Positions 49,200-58,940 of a stretch of 64,000 nt of DNA are shown here, piece by piece (the first letter of the stretch is position 1; every line of letters begins with the position of its first letter). Source of the stretch: DAOUBP01 sp964513075 (GTDB taxonomy: Bacteria; Chloroflexota; Anaerolineae; CG2-30-64-16); assembly GCA_964513075.1 (NCBI GenBank), contig CAZELR010000007.1:1-64000 (forward strand), given 5' to 3'. Both the position numbers and the translations under genes were made by a program. The notes under the pieces are model-generated. The model was not told where the DNA came from. It saw nothing but the letters and a program-made list of their open reading frames with translations, and did not search any database.

Positions 49200-52100
49200 A
49201 TGATCTCTGATCCGCAGGATCGCATTCGCTCCGTCATGCTTCATGCCATTGTCTCTGTAGCAGCCATGTGCTTGATCGGTTTGTTGCCGGCTTTACTCGT
49301 GAGCGCCGGCTTTCCGGCCACGACCCCCGCACCGCTTTCGCTCCTCACGTTGCCTGATCCGATCACGATTATCGGCAGCCCGCTGCGTGTTGCCGTTGGA
49401 TCGGACAGCAGTATCCAGGCCTACTACAATGGCCTTGGCCAGGTGTACGGCTGGCAGGATGGCAGCGCGGATAGTGGAGTCTGGCTGCACATCGGCAGCG
49501 ATGTCTATGGGCCGGACGCCTGTTTCAGCGGACGCTTAGCCACCAACATGGTCACCGTGCGGCCGTGGACTGCGTTAAGCCATAGCGGACCCACCGGCTC
49601 CGGCGCCGCCGCCGATCCGTGGGTCATCACGACGGTCCTGGGCGCGGGATCGAGCGGCGTACAGGTGACCCAGCGCGTCTCCTACGTCAACGGCCAGGAC
49701 TACTTCCGCCTGAAATGGGATGTTGCCAACGCTTCCGGGGCGCCCATTACAGCCAACCTGTTTCATGCCGCGGACAGTTACTTTGGTAACGATGACTATG
49801 GTCGCGGCTACTATGACCCGGTCAGCGGCGCCGTGGGCGGCTATATTCCCAGCGGCCCGTGGTACATGCTGTTCGTGCCCGCGACGCCCGCCACTGCTTA
49901 CAAAGAGGACTGGTACTTCAACATCTGGGCGGGTATCGGGTATTGCGGCGACACCGTCTCGTGTCCGGTCTCGGGAGCTTGCTCCCCTGGGTCGGGGTTT
50001 GACAACACCATCGACACCAGCCCGGCTGGCGTTGACAACGGTTTCGGGCTGCAATGGCAGCGGACGATCGCGTCGGGCGCTGGCGCAACAGTCGGAGACT
50101 GGTGGACGTTCGGCAGCATTCCCACCCTGCCCGGCGAGGAGCCGACGCCCACCCCTACAGCCACGCGCACGCCGACGGCGACCAACACCAGCACATATAC
50201 CCCTACGCGGACGCCCACCGCGACGGTAACGCCTACCGCAACCGTCACCCCTGGCGGCTGCGGTGCACCGACCGAGACGGGAACGATCGTCAGAACGTTG
50301 GCCTATCACCAGCTTACAGCCTTCGCCAGCCGGCCGGGCGTGCATACCCGGGGCAATAGCCCTTCGATCCTGAGCGTAGATGGCAGCCGGGCCGCGTTTT
50401 TGGTGGGCGGGTCACCGGCGCATGTCTGGGTAATCGATGCGGACGGCACAGGATTGCGCGAGATTAATACCCAGCCCGGTGGGGATTATACGAACGTCGA
50501 TATCAGCGCTGACGGCTCGAAGGTGCTCTCCTGGGATGAAAGTGACGGCGGAGAGGTTCGCATGGTCAACGCCGACGGCAGCGACGCGCATGTCGTCTTA
50601 TCGTACTCGAGTGGACGCGGTTACTTTCGCCTCTCGCCCGACGGTACGAAGGTTTATTTTGCGTTCACCTGGTATCTCAGCTACGGCGGGCAGAGCTACA
50701 ACCCCGGTCTGTTTGTCATCAACGCCGACGGCACCGGCCTGCGCCAGATCTTAGATCGCGCCAGCGTCCATGCGCTCTTCGGCAAGCCGGTGCCTGAGCT
50801 GCAGTTTTACTGGCATGGCCCGCCCTTCGATGTGTCGGACGACGGCAGCCATATCGTGCTTCAGGTGCTCGTGCCGGATGTCGGTTGGCCCATCATGCGC
50901 GTGAACGGTGACGGAAGCGATTTGCAGGCGTACGCTTTGTTCCCGAATAACGCACATCCCGATGTGGGGAACCTGGGCATCAGCGGCGACGGTCGGGTGG
51001 CCTTCTATGAAGTGATGACCGACCCGTGGGAGCTGGGCGTGTTCAACTGGGATGGCTCGGGCAAGCGCGCACTGGCCAGTGGCCTGGGCGGGCTCAACAC
51101 CCAGGGCGAGGTCGTTCAGTTGACATATGATGGCACGAAGCTGTCCTATGGCTCGTTGAATCGCCTCTACAACACCGATGGCTCCGCTGTGCTGCAGTTG
51201 GCGGCCACCGGCCCCACCTTGAGTGGCGACCCTCCCCTGATGGTCGGCAACTGGGGGATGTACCGCAGCAGCATGAACCGCGACGCCACGCGCTTCCTGT
51301 TCACCTTCGACAACAACACCTGGGTGGACGGCGCGCTCGTGCCTGAGCAGTTGGGTATTCTGGCGCTGAACCCGGCCAGCCTGGGGCAAGCGCCCACCCT
51401 TGCAGATCCCAAGATCGCGCCGTTCTACTTGGTGCGCGGAGATGGCTCGACGACCACCTTCAGCGCCCGATCGAGTTCGGCTAACATGCATCTGCGCACC
51501 AACGCCGTCGTGTTTCGAAGCGGGCTGGAGGTGAACAGCAATATCGTCAACGATGCCGTGTTGTACGATGATGGCAGCAACGGTGACATCACCGCAGGGG
51601 ATGGCCGCTTCACCAACAGCTTTGTCCGAGCCAACTCCGACGCTGTGATCGGTCCGCACACGGTGCGCATGAAGACCGAGGTGCGCGCTTCCGACGGCCG
51701 GCGCCACGCCACCGCGCTCGATGTGGCGCAGCTCGACGTCGTCCTTGCCGTGCCGCCGGGGGTGGGTCCCTGCACGCCCACGCCGACGCCTACCGTAACC
51801 GTCACCCCTGCCGCGTGCGGCCTACCGACCGAGGCGGGAACGGTCGTGCGCACGCTGGCCTATCACCAGCTCACATCCTTTACCGCCCAGCCGGGTGTGC
51901 ACCCCGGCAAGAGGGCCTCCATCCTCTCTGCAGATGGCAGCCGCGCCGCCTTTGTTGTGAAGAGTGCTCCTTCCCACGTTTACGTCGTCAATGCGGATGG
52001 CACGGGGCTGCGCGAGGTAGACACGCTCTCCGGAGACTGGGACCCAAAAGTGGACATCAGCGCCGACGGGTCAAGGGTGCTCTACTGGGACGGCGTTGTG

Positions 52101-55100
52101 GCGTACACGATCAACGCCGACGGCAGCAACCGGCGCCAGGTCATTGAGCTTGGCGCCTATCCGTACTTCCGCCTTTCTGCCGACGGTGCGCAGGTTTTCT
52201 TTGCGATTGACAGGGATGTGCGACCGAACGTGACGTACAATGCCGGACTGTACGTGATAAATGCCGATGGCAGCGGCCTCCGCCGGATCGTGGACCCGGC
52301 TCAGGTGCACGCGCTTTTCGGCAAGCCGATCCCTGGACTGCCGTTCTCTTGGTGGGGTGCGGCGTTTGACGTCTCCAGTGATGGGAGTCGCATCGTCTTC
52401 AACGTGATCGACTACGATGGGCATGACCGGATCCTGCGCGTGAACAGCGACGGCAGCGGTTTGCAGGAATACTCGCTGTCAACGACCTCCTCCGTGAACA
52501 ACCTGGGGATCAGCGGTGATGGCAGGATCGTGTTTTACCAGGTGTGGAGGATCGACCACGACGAACTGGGTGTGTTCAACTGGGACGGCTCAGGCCAGCG
52601 GGTGCTCGACACCGTGGGGGGCTGGAACGGCACCGAGGGTGAGGTTGTGCAGCTATCATACGACGGTTTGAAGCTCAACCATGGCTCCCGGAACCGCCTC
52701 TACAACACCGACGGCAGCGGCGTGCTGCAACTGGCGGCCTACGGAGCCACCTCGACCGGCGATCCGCCGCTGATGGTGGGCTCGGGTGACGGGGGCTTCC
52801 AAAGAAGCAGCATGAGCCGCGACGCCACACGGTTCCTCTTTTTCTTCAACCTGGGCTACGTAGATGGCGCGCCGACGCCAGCGCAACTGGGCTTGCTGGA
52901 GCTGAACCCGGCCAGCCTGGGCCAGGCGCCCGCCCTGGCCGATCCTAAGATCGCACCCTCTTACGTGGTGATCGGGGACTCGAAGACCAGCATCAGCGTC
53001 CGTATGAACACGACCAACCCCCACGTCCGCACCAACAGCGTGGCATTACGCAACGGGGTGGAGGTGAACAGCAACGTTGTCTATCAGGCCGTGCTCTACG
53101 ATGACGGCAGCTACGGCGACGTAACGGCGGGCGACGGCCGCTTCACCAACAATACGGTTGGGGCCAGCGCCAGCGCGCTGCTCGGCCCACACATTGTGCG
53201 CGTGAAGACTGAGGTGCGTGCGGCCGATGGCCGCCGCTACGCCACTGCGCTTGACGTAGCCCAGCTCGACGTCGTCACTGAGATCCCCCCGGGCATGGGC
53301 CCCTGCACGCCCACGCCGACGCCCACAAGCACGCGTACGCCAACGCACACCCCCACTCCGACGCGTACGCCGACGCGCACGCCGATGCCTACGGCCACAT
53401 CCACCCCGACCCGAACGTCTACACCCACCGTGGGTCTGCCCGACCTGACCGTAAGTCGGCTGGAGGTGAATCAGGCCATCCAGAACGACGCCAACAGCAT
53501 CCCGCTGATTGCGTCCAAGCGGACGGTCGTACGCGCCTACTTGGGGTTGAGCGCTTCCATGCCCATTGGCACGGTTACCGGCCGGTTGCGGGGCTATCGC
53601 GGGAGCACGTCCTTGGGCACGGTCGCGCCGTTCAACCCAAGCGGCCGTATCACGGTAGTCCAGCCGGCCGACTGGCGGCAGATCAACCACACCCTGAACT
53701 TTGAAGTGCCGTTCGGATGGCTGACCGGGGCTGTGCGGCTGGAAGTTGAAGTCAATAACGACCGCGCGGTGCCGGAGAACAACTACGGCAACAACACGAC
53801 GTCGGTGGACGTCACCTTCGTGGACGGCGGCGACCTGCGCATTGCCTGGCTGCCCATCCGCTACGTCACCCCTGGCTACACTGGGCCGGCCGAACCTTCC
53901 GCCCGCATCGCCAAGGGCCAGGCCTGGCTGGTCGCGACCTACCCGGTCAGCCACACGCGCGTTAAATACTACCCCTGGCCGGGCATCACCTGGGGCGGCG
54001 ACGTGAATTTCGGCACCGGCGGCATCAAGCTGCTTAACTATCTAAACCGGTTGCTTCAGCTCAGCCAGACCAGCCCTCGACCCGACCATGTCTACGGCTG
54101 GCTGCCCCCCGGTGTCTTTGGAGGCAACGGCCTGGCGTGGCTGCCCGGTCAGACCGCCTTCGGCAACGACACCGATGGCCGTTGGCGGCGCACCTTGACA
54201 CACGAGATCGGGCACAACCGCAACATCGGCCACTGGGATGCGACGATCCGGCTTCATGGCTTTGATGTCGCCGCGCGTGAGGTGCGCGAGGACACCCGGC
54301 TCGACTTCATGGTGCCCGGTCGATTGGAGAGTGAAGCATGGGTCGCGCCGGAGATATACACCTACCTGCATGAGCACATGAGCATGGCCGCTGACCAGGA
54401 CGCGAGCCCAACGCGGGCCGTGGCTAACGAATACCTCCTGACTTCCGGCTTGATCAATCAGGATGGTACGGCCAGCTTCGATGTATTCTACCGCCAGGCG
54501 CAGACTGACCCGTTGGACAACCCGCTGGCCGGGACGGCCTACTGTCTGGAGCTGTACGACGCTGGAAGCCTGCAGGCGACGGCACATCGTCTGCTGTCAA
54601 GCACCTGCTTCGATATCTCGTACGACTTTGGTGACAGTGCAACCCCCATGACGACCGCGCCCTTCGCATTGACCGTGCCCTTCCCTCCCACAACCCGGCA
54701 GATCGTGCTGAAACATGGACCTGCGGTTGTCGCCACGCGCACGGTCAGCAACAGCGGTCCGGTGATCTGGGTCTCTCTATCTGGCGGAGGCATGGTCAGG
54801 ACGGTCAACTGGACGGCAAACGACTTCGACGGCGATCCCCTGAGCTACTCGGTGCTCTATAGCAATGACAACAAGCAATCGTGGTTCGCCGTGGCGACCG
54901 ATCTCGCCGCCACCACATACGGCCTGGACACGAGCACGCTGCCCGGCGGGACGAATGCCTTTGTGCGCATTCTGGCCAGTGATGGCGTCAACACGGGCCA
55001 GGCGGACGCAGGGCCGTTTGCTGTCAACGACAAAGAGCCCACCCCTTTGATCAGTGCGCCGGCCGATGGGAGTACCTTCGCCCCCGGTGAGAACGTGCTG

Positions 55101-55337
55101 CTGGTGGGTGATGGCTTCGACCTGGAGGATGGTTCGCTGCCGGATAGCCGTCTTATCTGGTCTTCCGATCGGGATGGCGTGCTGGGCATTGGCCGCACGG
55201 TGGAACGAAACGATCTCAGCGCAGGAACACATCATGTCACCCTGACGGTGGGAGATAGCGCCGGCAACCAGGCGACTGCCACCATCATGCTAACAATCCG
55301 TCGGCCGGCGACGTATCTTCCACTGATCCTGCGATGA
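49200..55337 (+). CDS. Giant secreted zinc metalloprotease with duplicated beta-propeller modules
   Basis: 2045 residues. AAAGGAGG precedes ATG 49200 and a signal peptide follows (about 13-36). Layout: N-terminal beta domain (40-310); Thr-Pro linker; WD40/TolB-like propeller module A (about 353-865); linker; module B (about 872-1370), a near copy of A sharing VRTLAYHQLT, LFGKP and YNTDGS...LQLAA blocks; Thr-Pro linker; CARDB-like domain (LPDLTVSRLEVNQA, about 1412-1540); zinc protease domain with HEIGHNRNIGH at 1668-1678; Ig/PKD-like C-terminal domains. Extracellular degradation or adhesion role. Confidence 0.88.
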   Translation: MISDPQDRIRSVMLHAIVSVAAMCLIGLLPALLVSAGFPATTPAPLSLLTLPDPITIIGSPLRVAVGSDSSIQAYYNGLGQVYGWQDGSADSGVWLHIGSDVYGPDACFSGRLATNMVTVRPWTALSHSGPTGSGAAADPWVITTVLGAGSSGVQVTQRVSYVNGQDYFRLKWDVANASGAPITANLFHAADSYFGNDDYGRGYYDPVSGAVGGYIPSGPWYMLFVPATPATAYKEDWYFNIWAGIGYCGDTVSCPVSGACSPGSGFDNTIDTSPAGVDNGFGLQWQRTIASGAGATVGDWWTFGSIPTLPGEEPTPTPTATRTPTATNTSTYTPTRTPTATVTPTATVTPGGCGAPTETGTIVRTLAYHQLTAFASRPGVHTRGNSPSILSVDGSRAAFLVGGSPAHVWVIDADGTGLREINTQPGGDYTNVDISADGSKVLSWDESDGGEVRMVNADGSDAHVVLSYSSGRGYFRLSPDGTKVYFAFTWYLSYGGQSYNPGLFVINADGTGLRQILDRASVHALFGKPVPELQFYWHGPPFDVSDDGSHIVLQVLVPDVGWPIMRVNGDGSDLQAYALFPNNAHPDVGNLGISGDGRVAFYEVMTDPWELGVFNWDGSGKRALASGLGGLNTQGEVVQLTYDGTKLSYGSLNRLYNTDGSAVLQLAATGPTLSGDPPLMVGNWGMYRSSMNRDATRFLFTFDNNTWVDGALVPEQLGILALNPASLGQAPTLADPKIAPFYLVRGDGSTTTFSARSSSANMHLRTNAVVFRSGLEVNSNIVNDAVLYDDGSNGDITAGDGRFTNSFVRANSDAVIGPHTVRMKTEVRASDGRRHATALDVAQLDVVLAVPPGVGPCTPTPTPTVTVTPAACGLPTEAGTVVRTLAYHQLTSFTAQPGVHPGKRASILSADGSRAAFVVKSAPSHVYVVNADGTGLREVDTLSGDWDPKVDISADGSRVLYWDGVVAYTINADGSNRRQVIELGAYPYFRLSADGAQVFFAIDRDVRPNVTYNAGLYVINADGSGLRRIVDPAQVHALFGKPIPGLPFSWWGAAFDVSSDGSRIVFNVIDYDGHDRILRVNSDGSGLQEYSLSTTSSVNNLGISGDGRIVFYQVWRIDHDELGVFNWDGSGQRVLDTVGGWNGTEGEVVQLSYDGLKLNHGSRNRLYNTDGSGVLQLAAYGATSTGDPPLMVGSGDGGFQRSSMSRDATRFLFFFNLGYVDGAPTPAQLGLLELNPASLGQAPALADPKIAPSYVVIGDSKTSISVRMNTTNPHVRTNSVALRNGVEVNSNVVYQAVLYDDGSYGDVTAGDGRFTNNTVGASASALLGPHIVRVKTEVRAADGRRYATALDVAQLDVVTEIPPGMGPCTPTPTPTSTRTPTHTPTPTRTPTRTPMPTATSTPTRTSTPTVGLPDLTVSRLEVNQAIQNDANSIPLIASKRTVVRAYLGLSASMPIGTVTGRLRGYRGSTSLGTVAPFNPSGRITVVQPADWRQINHTLNFEVPFGWLTGAVRLEVEVNNDRAVPENNYGNNTTSVDVTFVDGGDLRIAWLPIRYVTPGYTGPAEPSARIAKGQAWLVATYPVSHTRVKYYPWPGITWGGDVNFGTGGIKLLNYLNRLLQLSQTSPRPDHVYGWLPPGVFGGNGLAWLPGQTAFGNDTDGRWRRTLTHEIGHNRNIGHWDATIRLHGFDVAAREVREDTRLDFMVPGRLESEAWVAPEIYTYLHEHMSMAADQDASPTRAVANEYLLTSGLINQDGTASFDVFYRQAQTDPLDNPLAGTAYCLELYDAGSLQATAHRLLSSTCFDISYDFGDSATPMTTAPFALTVPFPPTTRQIVLKHGPAVVATRTVSNSGPVIWVSLSGGGMVRTVNWTANDFDGDPLSYSVLYSNDNKQSWFAVATDLAATTYGLDTSTLPGGTNAFVRILASDGVNTGQADAGPFAVNDKEPTPLISAPADGSTFAPGENVLLVGDGFDLEDGSLPDSRLIWSSDRDGVLGIGRTVERNDLSAGTHHVTLTVGDSAGNQATATIMLTIRRPATYLPLILR

Positions 55338-55362
55338 GACGGGAGCTTTGGGCTCAGATCTT

Positions 55363-55395
55363 GCCAGCGTATCGCCAGCGTATCGCCAGGGCATC
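55363..55395. repeat. 11-bp tandem repeat, three units
   Basis: GCCAGCGTATC twice (55363-55384) then GCCAGGGCATC with two changes, between the protease stop and the next promoter. Confidence 0.7.
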
Positions 55396-55406
55396 GGTCG
55401 AAGGTG

Positions 55407-55435
55407 TTGTCAAGCCGGTCGAAGCTTGATATACT
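55407..55435 (+). promoter_or_regulatory. Promoter predicting a leaderless DUF2254 mRNA
   Basis: TTGTCA (55407-55412), 17-nt spacer, TATACT (55430-55435); the ATG at 55443 lies 7 nt after the -10 box and lacks a ribosome-binding site. Confidence 0.78.
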
Positions 55436-55442
55436 CATAATC

Positions 55443-56738
55443 ATGCATTCACCTTTGTTTCATTCCCGCATCCGCACCCAGTCACAGATCTGGGTGGTGC
55501 CGGCTGGTTATGTGCTGGCTGCTCTCGCGTGTGGCTGGTTCTTGCCCCAAGTCGCTGCCCGGCTCTTCGGCAGCGGCGCCTGGACGGCGCTCTTTTCGGC
55601 AAACGCCGCAACTGTCATCCTGTCGTCGGTTGTCTCGGGCATGCTGGCTTTTACGGGATTCGTTTTCACGATGGCCTTCGTAATGGTGCAGTTTGGCAGC
55701 AGCCAATACACGCCTCGCCTTTCCAACTATTTACTGCGTGATCGCATCTTTCGTCATGCGCTGGGCATGTTCACTGCTACTTTTGTCTACGCATTAGTGG
55801 CGCTGCCTGTTGTGGATCGTAGAGGTTCAGGCGCGGCCAGTGACCTGATGGTGATCTCTGTCTTGGCAGCCGTCCTGGGCAGCGTGACCCTTTTCCTGGC
55901 GCTTATCCAGCGCGTCACTGCCCTTCAGGTGACCAACGTGCTTCACCAGGTCGGCTCGTTGGGCCGTACTGTGATCGAGCATTTATACCCGTTGACGGAT
56001 GCGGCCGCGGCCAGTGCGGTCTCCGGCCCAGCACCCGAGGCCGCACTGCCGCCCGTGATGCAGACGACGCACTATCATGGCGGTCCGATGGCCATCATCG
56101 AATTGGACGTGCCGGGATTAGTCCGGTTAGCGCAGCATCACAACGCAATCATCGAGCTGGAATACGCAGTGGGTGATACCCTGACCGATGGCGCAGCGTT
56201 GTTGCGCGTAAGAGGTGCAGCAACGCCCATCGCCAAGCGACGGCTGTGGCGCCAAGTCGTTATCGGTCCGCAGCGCACGATCGAGCAGGACCCCAAATAT
56301 GCTATCCGCCTGATTGTTGATATCGCAATTCGGGCGCTTTCGCCCGCGATCAATGACCCAACTACGGCCGTCCAGGCGCTGGATGAGTTGGAGGATTTGC
56401 TGCATCGTATCGGAACACGGCGGCTGGATGTGGGGTACGCCTACGACAATACCCACCAATTACGGATTGTTTACCCAACGCCGGACTGGGACGACTTTGT
56501 GGCGCTGGCGGTCAGCGAGATCAGGCAGTATGGCGCCTCGTCGTTGCAAGTGATGCGTCGCCTGCACGCGTTGTTGAACGATCTGATTGAAGCCGTGCCG
56601 CCCACGCGCCGCGGCGCGGTTGAATTTCAGTTGCTCCAACTGATCGAGGCTGTCCCGCGTCAGTTCGTCGACCCGGACGACCAGGCCCAGGCATTGCAAG
56701 TGGATCGCCAGGGCATGGGTCTCGCTCGTCCCTCTTGA
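55443..56738 (+). CDS. DUF2254-family membrane protein
   Basis: 431 residues. Four membrane helices in the first 170 (PAGYVLAALACGWFLPQ; VSGMLAFTGFVFTMAFVMVQ; GMFTATFVYALVALPV; LAAVLGSVTLFLALIQRV), then a soluble domain (PTTAVQALDELEDLLHRIG; AIRALSPAINDP), the conserved DUF2254 core. Function unknown. Start at 55443 matches the promoter; the in-frame upstream ATG at 55404 would lie inside it. Confidence 0.85.
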   Translation: MHSPLFHSRIRTQSQIWVVPAGYVLAALACGWFLPQVAARLFGSGAWTALFSANAATVILSSVVSGMLAFTGFVFTMAFVMVQFGSSQYTPRLSNYLLRDRIFRHALGMFTATFVYALVALPVVDRRGSGAASDLMVISVLAAVLGSVTLFLALIQRVTALQVTNVLHQVGSLGRTVIEHLYPLTDAAAASAVSGPAPEAALPPVMQTTHYHGGPMAIIELDVPGLVRLAQHHNAIIELEYAVGDTLTDGAALLRVRGAATPIAKRRLWRQVVIGPQRTIEQDPKYAIRLIVDIAIRALSPAINDPTTAVQALDELEDLLHRIGTRRLDVGYAYDNTHQLRIVYPTPDWDDFVALAVSEIRQYGASSLQVMRRLHALLNDLIEAVPPTRRGAVEFQLLQLIEAVPRQFVDPDDQAQALQVDRQGMGLARPS

Positions 56739-56769
56739 CTTTTGTCTATATACCCGCGCGGAGTAGCTC

Positions 56770-58911
56770 ATGTTTCAGACCTACCTCGCCTTCTTCACTC
56801 GGCCCCTACGGGTCTTACAAGATTTCCGCAAGGAAAACCTGCGGCCTGACCTGATCGCCGGGCTGACCGTGGCGGTCATCCTGCTGCCGCAGGCGATCGC
56901 CTATGCCTCCATTGCCCAGCTGCCGCCCCAGATGGGTCTTTACACCGCCGTCATCGCCGCCATCGTTGGTGCACTGTGGGGGTCGTCGAAACAACTACAC
57001 ACCGGACCAACCAGCACCGCCTCGCTGCTGATGTTCGCTACGCTGTTGACTATCGCTGACCCAGGATCACCGCGCTATCTGGCCGCTGCCGGCGTGTTGG
57101 CCGTCCTGGTCGGAATCTTCCGCCTGCTGCTGGGGCTGGCTCGCCTTGGCATGCTGGTCAACTTTGTCTCCGATTCCGTCATCATCGGGTTCACCTCCGG
57201 GGCCGCGGTGCTCATTTGGGGCAGCCAGCTCAGCGCGCTGCTCCGGCTGAGCGTCCCCACTTCGTCCAGCCTGACCACCACCCTGGCCAACGTCATCCAC
57301 CATGTCCATGAAACGCACGTGCCGAGCTTGATCATGGGCGTGGCCGTTGTTGTGCTGATCGCGGTGCTGCGCCGGATCAACCGCAAATTGCCAGGACCGC
57401 TGATCGCCATGGTCCTGGCTGCAGCGGCTATCAGTGTCTTTGGGTTGAGCCAGCAGGGCTTCAAGGTCATCGGCCAGGTGCCGGCCGGCCTGCCCCCGTT
57501 CACCGGCCTGCCGCTCTTCGACCTCGACCTCATCGGCCAGCTTGCCGGAGCCGCACTGGCTATCGGGTCTATCGGGCTGGTGGAGGCCATGTCGGCCGCC
57601 CGCTCGATGGCCAGCCAGACCGGCCAGCGACTCGACAGCAACCAGGAATTCGTCGGGCAGGGCCTGGCCAACATTGTTTCAGGCTTCTTTTCGGGCTATG
57701 CTGGCAACGGATCGTTCTCGCGTTCGGCGCTGAATTTTGCATCCGGCGCACAAACGCCCATGGCCAGCGTCTTCTCCGGCGTTTTCGTCTTGATCGGCGC
57801 CTTTCTCCTGTCCCCGGCAGCCGCCAATGTGCCCAAAGCCGCCCTGGCCGGAGTACTGCTGATGATCGCCTACGGGATGATTGACCGCAAGGAAATCATC
57901 CGCATCTGGCGCGGCGCTCCCGGTGATGTCTTGATCATGCTCATCACGTTCGTCGGGACGCTGCTTCTGCCGCTGCAGTTTGCAGTCCTGGCGGGCATGC
58001 TGGTCTCGTTTGCGGTGTATATCGTGCGCACCAGTGTGCCGCGAGTAGTGCCGGTGCTGCCCGATGAGAACTACAGGCATCTCGTTCGCCGGCCGAGCCA
58101 GGCGCCTTGCCCGCAGTTGGCGCTCTTCGATGTTCTGGGCGACCTGTACTTCGGGGCGGTCAGCAACGTCGAAAAGACCATCGACGAGCACCTGGCCAGG
58201 CATCCCGGCCAGCGTTTTGTCCTGCTGCGCATGCAAAGCGTCAACCAGTGCGACATCAGCGGCATCCACGTGTTGGAGAGCATCATGCACCGGCTGCGAG
58301 ACCGTGGCGGTGATCTGTTTCTCTTCCGGGTGCAGGAACCCGTCCGGCAGATCATGGACGCGACGGGCTTCCATCGCCAACTGGGCGCCGGTCCCGGGGT
58401 CGCCGATCCCGTGGATCGCGAGCACTTCCTTCCGGATGATGGCGCGATTTCGTATCTGTACCATCGCATCCTCGACCCGGGAGTGTGCATCTACGAGTGC
58501 GAAGTGCGTGTTTTCCTGGAATGCCAGAACTTGCCGAAGCAGCTTGCCGCCGAGTCGGAGCGCATTCCCCTGCGCACGCAGATTCCTACCGGGCAGGTGG
58601 CTGAGATTTCGCCTCGGGAGTTGTGGCGTCAGCTTGGTGGCGCCTCGCCTCCGTTGGTCATCGACGTGCGCGAGCCGCGCGAATTTGAGCGTGGCCACAT
58701 CCCCCAGGCACAGTTGATTCCGCTGCGGCAACTGCTGTCCGAAACGACGGACTTGCCCCGCGATCGTGAGATCGTCTTTGTCTGCCAGGGCGGGCAGCGC
58801 GGTACGCGCGCAGCGTACGCCCTCAGCCGCGCGGGCTACGCCAAGGCGATGGCGCTGCAAGGCGGCATGCTGGCCTGGGAAGCGGCGGGACTGTTGGAGG
58901 CCGTCAGTTGA
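56770..58911 (+). CDS. SulP anion transporter with STAS and C-terminal rhodanese domain
   Basis: 713 residues. SulP membrane part (about 10-430) with LIAGLTVAVILLPQAIAYA and the Na+/anion-site region SGYAGNGSFSRSALN; STAS domain (about 445-545, VLLRMQSVNQCDISGIHVLESI); a bridging segment; then a rhodanese domain (about 605-705) with DVREPREFERGHIPQA and the active-site loop CQGGQRGTRA with the catalytic Cys. Sulfate, bicarbonate or another anion uptake; the rhodanese could sulfurate or sense sulfur, inferred. Start 56770 with GGAG upstream. Confidence 0.9.
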   Translation: MFQTYLAFFTRPLRVLQDFRKENLRPDLIAGLTVAVILLPQAIAYASIAQLPPQMGLYTAVIAAIVGALWGSSKQLHTGPTSTASLLMFATLLTIADPGSPRYLAAAGVLAVLVGIFRLLLGLARLGMLVNFVSDSVIIGFTSGAAVLIWGSQLSALLRLSVPTSSSLTTTLANVIHHVHETHVPSLIMGVAVVVLIAVLRRINRKLPGPLIAMVLAAAAISVFGLSQQGFKVIGQVPAGLPPFTGLPLFDLDLIGQLAGAALAIGSIGLVEAMSAARSMASQTGQRLDSNQEFVGQGLANIVSGFFSGYAGNGSFSRSALNFASGAQTPMASVFSGVFVLIGAFLLSPAAANVPKAALAGVLLMIAYGMIDRKEIIRIWRGAPGDVLIMLITFVGTLLLPLQFAVLAGMLVSFAVYIVRTSVPRVVPVLPDENYRHLVRRPSQAPCPQLALFDVLGDLYFGAVSNVEKTIDEHLARHPGQRFVLLRMQSVNQCDISGIHVLESIMHRLRDRGGDLFLFRVQEPVRQIMDATGFHRQLGAGPGVADPVDREHFLPDDGAISYLYHRILDPGVCIYECEVRVFLECQNLPKQLAAESERIPLRTQIPTGQVAEISPRELWRQLGGASPPLVIDVREPREFERGHIPQAQLIPLRQLLSETTDLPRDREIVFVCQGGQRGTRAAYALSRAGYAKAMALQGGMLAWEAAGLLEAVS

Positions 58912-58940
58912 AACCGTTCTGCGGATGAGGAGACAAGACG

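Noticed and set aside
53310..53430. Thr-Pro coding repeats as a CRISPR or satellite
   Set aside because: They encode a flexible in-frame linker with irregular units; no spacers.
56735..56752. TTGACT...TATATA before the SulP gene as a promoter
   Set aside because: The spacing is only 6 nt, incompatible with a sigma70 promoter.
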